DNA of 64,000 nucleotides. Origin: Polynucleobacter arcticus (lineage in GTDB: Bacteria > Pseudomonadota > Gammaproteobacteria > Burkholderiales > Burkholderiaceae). The stretch is from the NCBI RefSeq assembly GCF_013307205.1, contig NZ_CP028940.1:725692-789691 (forward strand), written 5' to 3'. The notes under the pieces are model-generated. The model did not search any database. It was not told where the DNA came from and saw only the letters and a list, made by a program, of their open reading frames with translations. Below are positions 17,361 to 26,924 of this stretch, piece by piece. The translations under genes and the position numbers were made by a program. Numbering within the stretch: position 1 is the stretch's first letter; each line of letters begins with the position of its first letter.

Positions 17361-17948
17361 TTAAATAGAAGAGCGCCGGCTCAAGATGTTGCGTATGTAA
17401 GGAATCCTACAACACAGTAGCAAAAACACGATAGCCGCATAAATGCTCACCGTATCAAGATCATTCTTACCTGCCTTGTGCCACCAATAATGCAGGATCG
17501 CCGTACAAGCGATGAGATAAATCAAACGATGTAGCTGAACCCAGTGGCGCCGCAGCCTTTTCTGTGCCCAATGCGTCGAAGTGAAAGCTAATGGAACAAG
17601 CAATACCAAGCTGATGAAGCCCATCGTGATGAAAGGTCGCTTAACTACATCTTTCCACATTTCTGCCAGATCAAAATCCAGATCTAACCAAAGCCAAATT
17701 CCAAAATGAATGCAGGCGTAAAAGAAGCTGAACAAGCCCAACATTCTGCGATACCGAATCCAAATAGTTAAATTACTGATCAAACGTAACGGCGTCATTG
17801 CCAGTGTGAGGCACAAAAAGACTAGCGTCCAGGTTCCCGTTGAACGCGTAATGAACTCCATTGGATTAGCGCCTAGCCCATCCGTAAATCCCAGCCAAAT
17901 CAAGCGCTCTAGTGGCAATAGTGCCAGCAGAAAAATGAGGGCCTTCAT
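17361..17948 (-). CDS. msrQ: MsrQ, heme-binding membrane subunit of the methionine sulfoxide reductase system
   Basis: Inner-membrane b-type cytochrome passing electrons from the respiratory chain to MsrP (formerly YedZ). 195 residues, with about six helices and conserved histidines in the IHFGIWLW, HWVQLHRLIYL and ILHYWWH segments. The ATG at 17948 gives the usual N-terminus; an upstream TTG overlapping the msrP stop (17975) is possible. It follows msrP directly. Confidence 0.88.
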   Translation of the reverse strand: MKALIFLLALLPLERLIWLGFTDGLGANPMEFITRSTGTWTLVFLCLTLAMTPLRLISNLTIWIRYRRMLGLFSFFYACIHFGIWLWLDLDFDLAEMWKDVVKRPFITMGFISLVLLVPLAFTSTHWAQKRLRRHWVQLHRLIYLIACTAILHYWWHKAGKNDLDTVSIYAAIVFLLLCCRIPYIRNILSRRSSI

Positions 17949-17971
17949 AGCGCTCGGTGAATTACTGAATA

Positions 17972-18934
17972 TCAATAGAATTTCTTCAGATCCATGCCGG
18001 TATACATGCTCGCCACTTGATCCCCATAACCATTAAACATTTGCGTTTTGATTTTCGGTGCGAATACGCCCTTCGGGTCTCCAATGCGGCGCTCGGTGGC
18101 CTGACTCCAACGCGGGTGATCCACCATAGGATTGACGTTGGAATAGAAGCCATACTCACGGGCATCAAACTGACTCCAGCTGGTCTTGGGCATCTCTTCA
18201 GTCAGTCGAATTTTGACAATCGACTTGGCACTCTTAAAGCCATACTTCCAAGGCACTACCAGCCGAACTGGGGCGCCGTTTTGCTTAGGCAGAGTCTCGC
18301 CATACAGACCAAAGGTCAGCAGGGTTAAGGGGTTCATAGCCTCATCTAGGCGCAGCCCCTCGCGATAGGGCCACTCGATAATCTGGCTCTTGAGGCCTGG
18401 CATTTGTTTGCGGTCAGCTAGCGTCACAAATTCCACATACTTTGCAGAACCTAAAGGCTGAACTTGATTTAACAATTTAGATAAAGAATAGCCATCCCAT
18501 GGAATCACCATAGACCATCCCTCGACACAGCGCATGCGATAGATACGCTCTTCCATTGGGGCAAGCTTGAGCAATGCATCAATGTCGATGGTCATGGGTT
18601 TTTTTACCAAGCCTTCAATCGTGACAGTCCATGGCCGAGTTTGCAAACTTTCAGCATAAGCAGCAGGGTCAGCTTTATCAGTGCCGAACTCATAGAAGTT
18701 GTTGTATCCAGTGACGTACTTATAACTAGTCAACTCTTCCTTAGGAACGAAGTTGGGATTAGGAGTGGCAATCAATTTTTGTGAGCTACTAGCCAATGCA
18801 TCCCGAGAGAACCAGGGAGCTAGGGCTACTCCAAATGCGCCAGCCGCTGCCGATTTAATCAACTCACGACGAGACTCAAAAACTGCTTTTGGAGTCACTT
18901 CTTGAGAAAGTTGTTTTTGATCATTTAAGCGCAT
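17972..18934 (-). CDS. msrP: MsrP, periplasmic methionine sulfoxide reductase catalytic subunit
   Basis: Molybdopterin enzyme that repairs oxidised methionines in periplasmic proteins (formerly YedY). 320 residues, with a twin-arginine signal starting at SRRELIK (residues 21-27) and the molybdenum-ligand Cys136 in [14 protein letters not shown]. The ATG at 18934 has a GGAG site 8 bases upstream; the longer frame to 18979 lacks one. Co-transcribed with msrQ, which supplies electrons. Confidence 0.92.
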   Translation of the reverse strand: MRLNDQKQLSQEVTPKAVFESRRELIKSAAAGAFGVALAPWFSRDALASSSQKLIATPNPNFVPKEELTSYKYVTGYNNFYEFGTDKADPAAYAESLQTRPWTVTIEGLVKKPMTIDIDALLKLAPMEERIYRMRCVEGWSMVIPWDGYSLSKLLNQVQPLGSAKYVEFVTLADRKQMPGLKSQIIEWPYREGLRLDEAMNPLTLLTFGLYGETLPKQNGAPVRLVVPWKYGFKSAKSIVKIRLTEEMPKTSWSQFDAREYGFYSNVNPMVDHPRWSQATERRIGDPKGVFAPKIKTQMFNGYGDQVASMYTGMDLKKFY

Positions 18935-19060
18935 ATCCAGATCTCCGTAATGGATGTAAGACAAGGTAAAGTATTTCAACCATTTTGCTACGCCTGCTGA
19001 TTTATTGCTGAACTACTTTCTTCATCTGAAAAAAGAGCCTAGAACACAGGTTTGATATGA

Positions 19061-19090
19061 AAAAAGGCAAGCCGATCAGCTTGCCTTTTT
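19061..19090. terminator. Strong bidirectional intrinsic terminator
   Basis: A perfect 12-bp stem (AAAAAGGCAAGC at 19061-19072 with GCTTGCCTTTTT at 19079-19090) and a 6-base loop. It follows the icd stop (minus strand) and is preceded and followed by A/T runs so could work both ways. Confidence 0.88.
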
Positions 19091-19113
19091 AATAAAACGA
19101 ACTGATTTACTCT

Positions 19114-21351
19114 TTAGGCTGCCTTAGCAGTCTTCAGAATTGCGTTCAGAGTGGCACTTGGACGCATTACTGCTTCACACTTCCCAGGATCTGCTGCAAA
19201 GTAACCGCCGATATCTACAGGCTTGCCTTGAACCGCTTTGAGCTCAGCAATGATCTTCTGCTCACCATCAGTCAATGCTTTAGCAATCGGAGCAAAATGG
19301 GCTTGTAATTCTTTATCTTCGGTTTGCGCAGCCAAAGCTTGGGCCCAATACATCGCTAAGTAGAACTGGCTACCGCGGTTATCCAGCTCACCAGTACGTG
19401 GTGAGGGTGATTTATTGTTATCCAATAATGTGCCAGTAGCCTCATCTAAAGTACGAGCCAAGATCTTCACTTTAGGATTACCGGTTTTGTCGCCGATATC
19501 TTCTAGAGAAACTGCCAAGGCCAAGAACTCACCCAAAGAATCCCAACGCAAATGGTTTTCTTCGACTAATTGCTGCACGTGCTTAGGTGCAGAACCACCC
19601 GCACCTGTTTCGAAGAGGCCACCACCGGCCATCAAAGGCACGATTGATAACATCTTGGCACTGGTACCGAGCTCCATAATCGGGAACAGGTCTGTGAGAT
19701 AGTCGCGCAGAATATTACCAGTCACAGAAATAGTATCTTTGCCACGAATGACACGCTCTAATGTGAAGCGCATGGCACGAGTCTGAGACATGATCTGAAT
19801 ATCCACGTCCTTTAAGTCGTAGTCTTTCAAGTAGGTTTGAACTTTCTTGATCAATTCAGCTTCATGTGGGCGGTACTCATCCAACCAAAATACCGCCGGA
19901 GTATGAGAAAGACGTGCGCGATTGACTGCCAACTTCACCCAGTCACGAATTGGTGCATCTTTCACCTGGCACATACGCCAGATATCACCCTCTTCGACAT
20001 TCTGCTCAAGTAGTACTGTGCCGTCATCAGCAACAATGCGAGCTACGCCTGCTTCAGTAATCTCAAAGGTCTTGTCATGGGAACCATATTCTTCAGCCTG
20101 CTGAGCCATCAAACCCACGTTAGGTACTGTACCCATCGTCCTTGGATCAAAATTACCGTGAGTCTTACAAAAGTTAATCATCTCTTGGTAAATACGAGCA
20201 AAAGTACTTTCCGGAATCACTGCCTTGGTGTCATGCAAACGGCCATCAGCGCCCCACATCTTGCCGCCCACACGAATCATCGCTGGCATGGATGCGTCCA
20301 CAATCACATCGCTTGGTGAGTGCAGGTTGGTGATGCCTTTAGCGGAGTCAACCATCGCCAATGCTGGACGATGCTCATGGCAAGCGTGTAAATCTTGAAT
20401 AATTTCTTCGCGCTTGGACTCAGGCAAGGTTTTGATCTTGTCATACAAGCTGCTCATACCGTTGTTGGCATTCACACCCAACTCTTCAAACAACTTGGCA
20501 TGTTTTGTAAATGCATCTTTGTAAAAAATCTTCACGGCGTGACCAAACACGATCGGGTGTGACACCTTCATCATGGTAGCCTTCACATGGAGCGAAAGCA
20601 TCATGCCAGTCTTGTAAGCATCTTCGATTTCTTTTTCATAAAAATCGCAGAGTGCTTTTTTACTCATGAACATGCTATCGATAATTTCACCAGCAAGCAG
20701 AGAAACCTTTGGCTTGAGAACAATGGTCTTACCACTCTTAGTGACTAAATCCATCTTGACATCACATGCCTTGGTCATTGTCATTGACTTCTCACCCGCA
20801 TAGAAGTCGCCGCCATGCATATGGGACACATGCGTGCGGGAAGCCTGACTCCAGTCACCCATAGAGTGGGGATTTTTACGGGCATAACGCTTCACTGCAT
20901 TGGGTGCACGGCGATCAGAGTTACCTTCGCGCAATACCGGATTGACGGCACTACCCAAGCATTTGGAATAACGCGTGCGAATCGCTTTTTCTGCATCATT
21001 TTTAGGATCATCCGGAAAATCAGGTAGCGAATAACCCTTCGCCTGCAATTCTTTAATAGCGGCGAGTAACTGCGGTACTGAGGCGCTAATGTTTGGTAAT
21101 TTAATAATGTTGGTATCTGGCAATAAAGTCATGCGACCAAGTTCAGCCAAATTATCGGGAACCTGCTGCTCAGCAGTTAAGCAATCAGAGAACTCGGACA
21201 AGATACGTGCTGCAACAGAAATGTCGCTCGTCACAACCTCCACTCCAGCTGGTGCGGTAAAAGTGCGAATGATGGGCAAAAATGCACAGGTCGCCAACGA
21301 TGGCGCTTCATCTGTCAGGGTGTAAATAATCTTTGATTTCTCTGAAGCCAT
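19114..21351 (-). CDS. icd: NADP-dependent isocitrate dehydrogenase, monomeric type
   Basis: TCA-cycle enzyme converting isocitrate to 2-oxoglutarate with NADPH production. 745 residues, the length of the monomeric IDH-II class, with diagnostic stretches such as [12 protein letters not shown] and [21 protein letters not shown], and a late [19 protein letters not shown]. The ATG at 21351 has a GAGGA site about 8 bases upstream; the frame extends 20 codons further without support. Single gene with its own terminator. Confidence 0.95.
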   Translation of the reverse strand: MASEKSKIIYTLTDEAPSLATCAFLPIIRTFTAPAGVEVVTSDISVAARILSEFSDCLTAEQQVPDNLAELGRMTLLPDTNIIKLPNISASVPQLLAAIKELQAKGYSLPDFPDDPKNDAEKAIRTRYSKCLGSAVNPVLREGNSDRRAPNAVKRYARKNPHSMGDWSQASRTHVSHMHGGDFYAGEKSMTMTKACDVKMDLVTKSGKTIVLKPKVSLLAGEIIDSMFMSKKALCDFYEKEIEDAYKTGMMLSLHVKATMMKVSHPIVFGHAVKIFYKDAFTKHAKLFEELGVNANNGMSSLYDKIKTLPESKREEIIQDLHACHEHRPALAMVDSAKGITNLHSPSDVIVDASMPAMIRVGGKMWGADGRLHDTKAVIPESTFARIYQEMINFCKTHGNFDPRTMGTVPNVGLMAQQAEEYGSHDKTFEITEAGVARIVADDGTVLLEQNVEEGDIWRMCQVKDAPIRDWVKLAVNRARLSHTPAVFWLDEYRPHEAELIKKVQTYLKDYDLKDVDIQIMSQTRAMRFTLERVIRGKDTISVTGNILRDYLTDLFPIMELGTSAKMLSIVPLMAGGGLFETGAGGSAPKHVQQLVEENHLRWDSLGEFLALAVSLEDIGDKTGNPKVKILARTLDEATGTLLDNNKSPSPRTGELDNRGSQFYLAMYWAQALAAQTEDKELQAHFAPIAKALTDGEQKIIAELKAVQGKPVDIGGYFAADPGKCEAVMRPSATLNAILKTAKAA

Positions 21352-21598
21352 TGATAGTTCCTCAATATGGATAAATATTAGGGTTCGGTCTATTCCGAGC
21401 CCCTCTCGCATTCCGCACGCATCACATCAGGCGCTTTTGACTGTCTTTTGTGTAATTTCACGCACTGGACCGAGAAATCTATTTTAAATCATCGCCCTTG
21501 GCAATTTGAAGGGATTTGGATAGCAAATTGGCTGAATAAGCGCATTGGGGGGTCTATTAAGGCTGCCCATGTCCTGCTAAAGCCGTAAACTGCGATAC

Positions 21599-22795
21599 AT
21601 GATCGAAAAGCACCCGTTGCTCAACAAAAATCTCGTTTTGTTGATCCTCTGCCAAGGCCTGTTTCTCACCAATAATGTGACTTTTATCGCCATTAATGGT
21701 CTGGTTGGCCTGAGCCTAAGCCCAGTAGCCTGGATGGCCACCTTACCCGTCATGGGCTATGTGGTCGGAGCCGCCTTCTCCACATCGATCGTGGCCAAAA
21801 CCCAAAATTACTTTGGTCGCAAGATCTCTTTTCAGCTTGGCCTCCTGGTGGCGGTCTTTTCAGCCCTCCTTTGCGCCTATGCCGCCCTTTCTAAGAACTT
21901 TTGGCTCCTAGTAGTGGGCACCTTCATTGCTGGCTACTACAGCGCTAATGGGCAACTCTATCGCTTTGCCGCTGCCGAACTCACGGTTGCCAGTCAAAGG
22001 GATAAAGCCGTCTCATGGGTCCTTGCTGGCGGCATCCTCGGTGCTGTCATTGGTCCAAACCTAGCTGCCTGGACACAGAATCTCTTTAATACCGCTTTCT
22101 TGGGCGCCTACCTTGCACTCTCAATGGCTGGCTTGATTGGCATCATCGTGATGCAATTCATCCACTTCCCAGAAGAGTTCAAAACCCAACATGCCCTCAC
22201 AGCTGGTAGAGATCTCAAAACCATCTTGCAGCAACCCGTCTTTATGGTTGCCGTGATCGGCGCCTCCCTAGGTTATGGCGTCATGAACTTACTGATGGCT
22301 GCAACTCCATTGGCAATGCAAATCTGTGGTCTACCATTTACCGATACTGCGCTGGTATTGGAGTGGCACGTGATCGGCATGTTCGCGCCCGGATTTTTTA
22401 CGGGCTCATTGATTCAGCGCTTTGGTGCACTGAAGATCATGGGCGTTGGTGTTGTCCTGAATATGCTGTGTATTGCTATTGCCCTTACTGGAGTCGACTT
22501 TCATCAATTCCTCATTGCACTATTTTTACTGGGTGTTGGTTGGAACTTTTTATTCACTGGCTCTACCTCATTGGCAATGACAGCATATCGACCTGAAGAG
22601 CGCGATAAGGCTCAGGCTGCAATTAATTTCTTTGTCTTTGGCACCATGGCCTTTACCTCATTCGGCTCCGGAGCACTGATTACCTCTCAGGGCTGGAATA
22701 TTCTCAACCTCGGATCAATACTGCCTGTTGTGGTGACAGCAGGCGCTCTGATTTGGCTAAGCAGTAATCGCAAGAAGACTGCTACAGCTCAATAA
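21599..22795 (+). CDS. Major facilitator superfamily transporter
   Basis: Inner-membrane secondary transporter of 398 residues with about twelve helices and a typical MFS loop 2-3 motif region (SIVAKTQNYFGRKISFQLG). No substrate can be assigned; the overall feel is of the small drug/unknown efflux MFS branch. Its upstream spacer (21352-21598) holds the promoters of this gene and of icd. No ribosome site is obvious before the ATG. It ends 4 bp from the convergent DUF6352 gene. Confidence 0.85.
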   Translation: MIEKHPLLNKNLVLLILCQGLFLTNNVTFIAINGLVGLSLSPVAWMATLPVMGYVVGAAFSTSIVAKTQNYFGRKISFQLGLLVAVFSALLCAYAALSKNFWLLVVGTFIAGYYSANGQLYRFAAAELTVASQRDKAVSWVLAGGILGAVIGPNLAAWTQNLFNTAFLGAYLALSMAGLIGIIVMQFIHFPEEFKTQHALTAGRDLKTILQQPVFMVAVIGASLGYGVMNLLMAATPLAMQICGLPFTDTALVLEWHVIGMFAPGFFTGSLIQRFGALKIMGVGVVLNMLCIAIALTGVDFHQFLIALFLLGVGWNFLFTGSTSLAMTAYRPEERDKAQAAINFFVFGTMAFTSFGSGALITSQGWNILNLGSILPVVVTAGALIWLSSNRKKTATAQ

Positions 22796-22799
22796 GCTC

Positions 22800-23813
22800 T
22801 TAAGATTTAGCTAAAGGCAGATTGAAGAGTAAATTTTGTGGCTTGAGCTTGAGCTGCTTCTCATTATTCATGGCAATACACATGTAGACAGGCTTACCGG
22901 CTTGGGATTGGGTGACAGCGGCCTCGTCAATAAAGTCCAAGCGGAATAAACAAATCACTTTTTCTAATTCATCTGAGTCTACTGGCTCTTTGTTGTAGAG
23001 CTTATTCAAAATATCAGTAGCAGAAGCATCTAGGCCAACGTGCCAAGACCATTTTGGATCGGTGATTTGTTGCATCGGGGTAATGCGTACTTGTGGGCCT
23101 AAAAAATGCTGTATCCATTTTTCAAGCACTCGACAAAAATGGTTAATGGGAGGCTGACCAAAGTTCAGTTGCACTGCAAAATCATGGTCCTCATCTTTAT
23201 CCCAGTAGAGATCTGCATTTTCTTCATGTAGGACATCCAAATCAATCGATCGCATCGACATGGATTTTCCTTTCAGGAGATCCATGATGTTGCCGGTCTC
23301 TCCCGCTTGGGCATTCTGAGTCACTACCTCATCATCCGCGCCCATGACTACACCCTCCTCTAGAACGCTAATTTTTTGCGTCCTAAAAAAGAGTTCACCC
23401 ATACGCGCATCCAAGGGATGGCATTCCTCACCCAAAATATGCCTAATGAAGATTTGCGCCAGTTGCGAGATAAACAAAGGGGGCACATCTACACCCTCAC
23501 CCTTGAACAAGCTCATATAAAAATTTTCCAAAGAGCTGGCGGCCAGCAACTTGCTGCGATATCGAAGCCAGACCTGATAGTTCACCTGAATATCCGGATC
23601 CGCCATTGCGGCAATTTCTTGATCCGTAATCACTGCGCGAGGATTCTCACTCAAACGCTGATGTAGGGCACGCTCCGCACTGCATGACTCAGGAACCAAA
23701 TTTAACTCCGGGCGCAGCAAATAGGTCCGTAGAAATTCATCCGTGACTAATAGTTGATTATCAGAACCCACTAACAGGGTTTTATATGGAGAATGGGGCC
23801 AGAAGTTTGTCAT
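22800..23813 (-). CDS. DUF6352-family protein
   Basis: About 337 residues resembling the uncharacterised DUF6352 family of betaproteobacteria. No signal peptide or membrane helix; mostly helical with an acidic middle (DLYWDKDEDHDFAVQLNFG). Function unknown. The ATG at 23813 (MTNFWPHSPYKTLL) is chosen since the frame further up begins only with TTG. Divergent from the FKBP gene, 75 bp apart. Confidence 0.78.
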   Translation of the reverse strand: MTNFWPHSPYKTLLVGSDNQLLVTDEFLRTYLLRPELNLVPESCSAERALHQRLSENPRAVITDQEIAAMADPDIQVNYQVWLRYRSKLLAASSLENFYMSLFKGEGVDVPPLFISQLAQIFIRHILGEECHPLDARMGELFFRTQKISVLEEGVVMGADDEVVTQNAQAGETGNIMDLLKGKSMSMRSIDLDVLHEENADLYWDKDEDHDFAVQLNFGQPPINHFCRVLEKWIQHFLGPQVRITPMQQITDPKWSWHVGLDASATDILNKLYNKEPVDSDELEKVICLFRLDFIDEAAVTQSQAGKPVYMCIAMNNEKQLKLKPQNLLFNLPLAKS

Positions 23814-23888
23814 GATGGTTTGCTCGAACAAAAAGATTACGCTCAGAATATACTAGGCCTTCCATTTCAGCCAAAGAGAAAGATAAAT

Positions 23889-24236
23889 ATGAGCGAACTC
23901 AAACAAATAGATACCGTTGTAGGTGAAGGCAAAGAAGCGGTTGCGGGCAACCATGTAGACGTGCATTACACCGGCTGGTTGTTTGATGAAAAGGCAGCAG
24001 ACCATAAGGGTCAGAAGTTTGATAGCTCCCTCGACCGCGGACAGCTATTTAGCTTTCCTCTAGGCGCTGGCCATGTGATTAAGGGCTGGGATCAGGGCGT
24101 ACAAGGCATGAAGATCGGCGGCAAACGCACCCTCATCATCCCTGCAGAAATGGGCTATGGTGCACGTGGGGCTGGTGGTGTCATCCCGCCAAATGCAACA
24201 CTAATATTTGATGTGGAACTGCACGGAGTCAATTAA
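23889..24236 (+). CDS. FKBP-type peptidyl-prolyl cis-trans isomerase
   Basis: Small cytoplasmic prolyl isomerase of 115 residues with one complete FKBP domain: VDVHYTGWLFD, FDSSLDRGQLFSFPLG, VIKGWDQGVQGMKIGGKR and GYGARGAGGVIPPNATLIFDVEL. All are hallmark FK506-pocket segments. The ATG at 23889 follows an AGAGAAAG purine stretch. Followed by a strong terminator, so it is monocistronic. Confidence 0.93.
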   Translation: MSELKQIDTVVGEGKEAVAGNHVDVHYTGWLFDEKAADHKGQKFDSSLDRGQLFSFPLGAGHVIKGWDQGVQGMKIGGKRTLIIPAEMGYGARGAGGVIPPNATLIFDVELHGVN

Positions 24237-24266
24237 TTCAGCAGACGATAAGACCGCATTAGTACT

Positions 24267-24310
24267 AAGGCCACTCAGTTCAATTGAACTCAGTGGCCTT
24301 TATTTTTCTT
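24267..24310 (+). terminator. Intrinsic terminator after the FKBP gene
   Basis: AAGGCCACT (24267-24275) pairs with AGTGGCCTT (24292-24300). The enclosed bases are themselves nearly self-complementary. The stem is followed by TATTTTTCTT on the plus strand. Confidence 0.85.
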
Positions 24311-24327
24311 ACGGCAAAATTAAAAAA

Positions 24328-25311
24328 TTAAGAACGTAAGGCTTTGCCATTCAAGGTGAGCTTACTTGGGGCTGTCGGCTGACAGAGGCTAATTAAACGA
24401 TTTCTCTCAGCCATGACCTTATCGGCGTAGCCGCCGTCGTTTTCAGCATTAGCAGCACCGACGTAGTATTTCAAACCGGAGCGCAGTGAACCAGTAGTAG
24501 CAATTAAATACTTCAGGATGTACGCGCCCACCCGGATGTTGACCTCAGGCTTCACTGCATCCGTCTCACCACCATACAAAGCGTACTTATCTTTGTGAAT
24601 CGAGGTCATTACTTGCATCAAGCCTTCTGCACCGGCATGGCTTTTTATTAGGGGGTTGAAGTTCGATTCCACGGAAATTACCGCGAGCAACAACACAGGG
24701 TCAATATTGACTTCTTTAGCGATCAATACGGTATTGGAAACATATTCCTCAATCTTGGCGCGATCGAGCTTGTACTTCTTCTCAAAGAAGTCAGCGACGG
24801 CACGTTGATTTTGAATGGACACCATCAGTTTTGAATCAAGGGCCTGAGGGTCAATCTTTGAGGTCGGGATGCGGTCCGATAAATGTGAAATCGGTCTTAC
24901 CTGTGCTTTAGCTACAGAAGGCATCAAGAGGGCAACGGTCTGCTGCTTTGCGCTCATCAAGCCGACACCTGGAGTGGCAGAGGCCTTGCCATAGATCACA
25001 GTGGCGATTTCTTTGTCAGCTAGCGCCCTTGGGGTTTCCTCTTGATACTGATCGAGCATCCCAAAACCATTTTGCCAAACCATGACACGGGCCTCGTCTG
25101 GAACCAAGATACGGGCTAAATCAAAGGCGCCGGCTTGAGTACCATTACCCGAAAGCCACAGCCCAACGATCATGAATACTGTCATGATCAATAAACCGTT
25201 CAACACCCGATAGACAGGGGAAAGTGCATGAGCTAACAAGGCCTTAGCGCCAGCTGTTGCCGGCTGCACTAGTTGCATGTCACTCAAAGTAGTAGAAAAA
25301 CTTTTAATCAT
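24328..25311 (-). CDS. Lytic transglycosylase (SLT domain), membrane-anchored
   Basis: Cell-wall enzyme that cleaves peptidoglycan glycan strands. 327 residues: one membrane helix at about 38-54, a low-complexity linker, and a C-terminal SLT domain from about 185 with the catalytic Glu215 in VISVESNFNP and the AGAEGLMQVM segment typical of the lysozyme-like fold. The N-terminal helix suggests inner-membrane anchoring with the domain in the periplasm. The start is uncertain (ATG at 25311 or 25278). Single gene. Confidence 0.87.
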   Translation of the reverse strand: MIKSFSTTLSDMQLVQPATAGAKALLAHALSPVYRVLNGLLIMTVFMIVGLWLSGNGTQAGAFDLARILVPDEARVMVWQNGFGMLDQYQEETPRALADKEIATVIYGKASATPGVGLMSAKQQTVALLMPSVAKAQVRPISHLSDRIPTSKIDPQALDSKLMVSIQNQRAVADFFEKKYKLDRAKIEEYVSNTVLIAKEVNIDPVLLLAVISVESNFNPLIKSHAGAEGLMQVMTSIHKDKYALYGGETDAVKPEVNIRVGAYILKYLIATTGSLRSGLKYYVGAANAENDGGYADKVMAERNRLISLCQPTAPSKLTLNGKALRS

Positions 25312-25828
25312 TCATGGTCTTGCAGCGCCTCAAAAAACCATACTGCTGATTTATGTTGCACTGCAATAAGTAAAAAACATGAGTCATCCTAAGAAGGTTC
25401 TTATATCAAGTCAAGAATATAGAAAGCCATTTCGATAACTTATAGGTCTTGAAATACCCTCGATCTTCATATTACTTCCTTAAATTGATAATAAATCGTT
25501 TAATTTCAGTAACTTATAGAAGTTAGTGAGGACTTATTTCATATAATAAAAAAGAGGTGAAAAGTAGACTTTTTTACTATTTTGGAGCCCCAAAGGAAGG
25601 CTCCAACCCATACATCTAGTATTTGGCATGACTCATTTTTCTACTGGTAGTGTTATTGCAACCATCATCTCCATCTACAGAGCACTCAAATACTCCCTTC
25701 GCAATGACATCAAAGAATTGAGCAAAACATCTTTAAATCTTCGTAGGCACTAGCCCTAGGGTTAACTCAACTCAATGAAAAGCTCAACTTAGACCTTCTC
25801 TTGGCGGCACTCATTACACTCAGTTGCA
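25312..25828. other. 517-bp spacer upstream of the endonuclease gene
   Basis: AT-rich spacer between divergent genes. It contains a stem-loop, TTGGAGCC (25583-25590) with GGCTCCAA (25600-25607), which lacks a U-tract on either strand and is probably not a terminator, and a 41-codon open frame listed separately. No tRNA or recognised RNA was seen. Confidence 0.5.
25628..25753 (+). CDS. Possible 41-residue ORF
   Basis: An open frame starting MTHFSTGSVIATIISIYRAL, with a short hydrophobic segment and a basic C-terminus (ending NLRRH), reminiscent in layout of small membrane peptides. No ribosome site is visible before the ATG, and no homologue is known to me. It may be chance. Confidence 0.2.
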   Translation: MTHFSTGSVIATIISIYRALKYSLRNDIKELSKTSLNLRRH

Positions 25829-26566
25829 ATGCAATCGCTAGCCAAACTTCTACTTGTAGGCGCGCTCTGGTTCCCTCTGAGCGCATCTGCTCTTTTTGAT
25901 CAATGCAAAGATCAGTTTCCAAATCAACAAATTCCCAGTACGCATCAAGTTGGACGCGACCTTTGCTTTGATGATTTCGCCATCTACTACTCACCTATCG
26001 ATAAAAAACCGATTTACACCGTCGAGAAATTAAATGCTGAGCAGTTTCAGGCGCCCCATCCCCGTCGGACTAACCGTTTTTACGAGGAGGCTAGACTCCC
26101 TTTTCATGAGCGCTCCCTGCTAGCGGACTATCGAGGTAGCGGCTTTGACCGCGGGCATAACGTTCCGGCTGGAGATATGACGCGTGAGCGAGGGATGGCC
26201 CAATCCTTCTCTCTAGCGAACATGATGCCGCAAGCTAGACAAAATAATCAAGGTATCTGGGCCAAGCGGGTTGAAGAGCCTACTAGGATGTACATTAAAC
26301 GTGCGCAGGGAGATATTTTTGTCTTTACCGGATCCGTTGGCCAGGCGGGCAGTATTGGGAAAAGCAAAGTGACTGTTCCAAGCCATCTATACAAACTAGT
26401 CTACGACCCTAGCAAAAAGATCGCCTGGGCCTACTGGGTAGAAAATACTGATGAGGCGCAAATGAATCCGCCTATTTCTTATCAAGAGCTAGTGCAAAAG
26501 ACAGGTGTCGACTTCCATCTGCCGGTAGATCTCATTGATAACAGGGCTAGTGCGCGAGCTCAGTGA
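25829..26566 (+). CDS. Secreted DNA/RNA non-specific endonuclease (NUC1/NucA family)
   Basis: Secreted nuclease of 245 residues with a signal peptide (about 1-21, ending SASA). The beta-beta-alpha-metal active site is intact: the DRGH motif at residues 107-110 with catalytic His110, and the downstream SLANMMPQ...NN...W segment with the metal-binding Asn. It probably scavenges nucleotides or phosphate from environmental nucleic acids in the periplasm or medium. Two cysteines early in the mature protein (C26, C46) could form a disulfide. Single gene. Confidence 0.9.
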   Translation: MQSLAKLLLVGALWFPLSASALFDQCKDQFPNQQIPSTHQVGRDLCFDDFAIYYSPIDKKPIYTVEKLNAEQFQAPHPRRTNRFYEEARLPFHERSLLADYRGSGFDRGHNVPAGDMTRERGMAQSFSLANMMPQARQNNQGIWAKRVEEPTRMYIKRAQGDIFVFTGSVGQAGSIGKSKVTVPSHLYKLVYDPSKKIAWAYWVENTDEAQMNPPISYQELVQKTGVDFHLPVDLIDNRASARAQ

Positions 26567-26570
26567 GCAC

Positions 26571-26819
26571 CTAATGCTCGTGAGTACGAGCAGCAATCCC
26601 ATGCGCCCGCTGAATGGGCGCCAACAAACCTCGTAAGCCGTTGTGATCTAAGGTGTGCATTAACTCCAACAACTCACCAAGCTCCCCCTTAGGAAATCCT
26701 TCACGAGCAAACCACGCCAAATAATTGCCAGGCAGGTCGGCCAAAGCTCGACCAGCGTGCTTACCAAACGGCATCTTCATATTCACGAGTTTCTCTAGCG
26801 CTTCTGAATTCATAAGCAT
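26571..26819 (-). CDS. DUF3820-family small protein
   Basis: 82 residues matching the DUF3820 (YpeB-like) family: MPFGKHAGRALADLPGNYLAWFAREGFPKGELGELL is diagnostic in style and the protein is normal in length. A homologous region occurs near some exonuclease/helicase proteins, so a nucleic-acid role is possible but unproven. The start may be the ATG at 26819 or the one at 26813. It is divergent from the Fur-box promoter, which lies 32 bp upstream, so it may share iron control. Confidence 0.82.
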   Translation of the reverse strand: MLMNSEALEKLVNMKMPFGKHAGRALADLPGNYLAWFAREGFPKGELGELLELMHTLDHNGLRGLLAPIQRAHGIAARTHEH

Positions 26820-26851
26820 TGATCTTACAAGCTAAGTGGTCATTTTCTCAA

Positions 26852-26895
26852 TTGATAACGATTCTCATTTACTGTATATTGAGAATCATTCTCAA
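26852..26895 (+). promoter_or_regulatory. Promoter overlapped by two Fur boxes
   Basis: A sigma-70 promoter, TTGATA (26852-26857) and TATATT (26875-26880) with a 17-bp spacer, is covered by two 7-1-7 Fur-like sites: TGATAACGATTCTCA (26853-26867) over the -35, and the perfect palindrome TTGAGAATCATTCTCAA (26879-26895) just after the -10. Fur bound to iron would occlude RNA polymerase, so the genes from 26925 to 29875 should be induced in iron starvation. Confidence 0.85.
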
Positions 26896-26924
26896 TAACT
26901 TTTATCAACCTGACCCACATCAAC

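Noticed and set aside
25583-25607. Stem-loop considered as a terminator
   Set aside because: No U-tract on either strand; it does not follow a gene closely.
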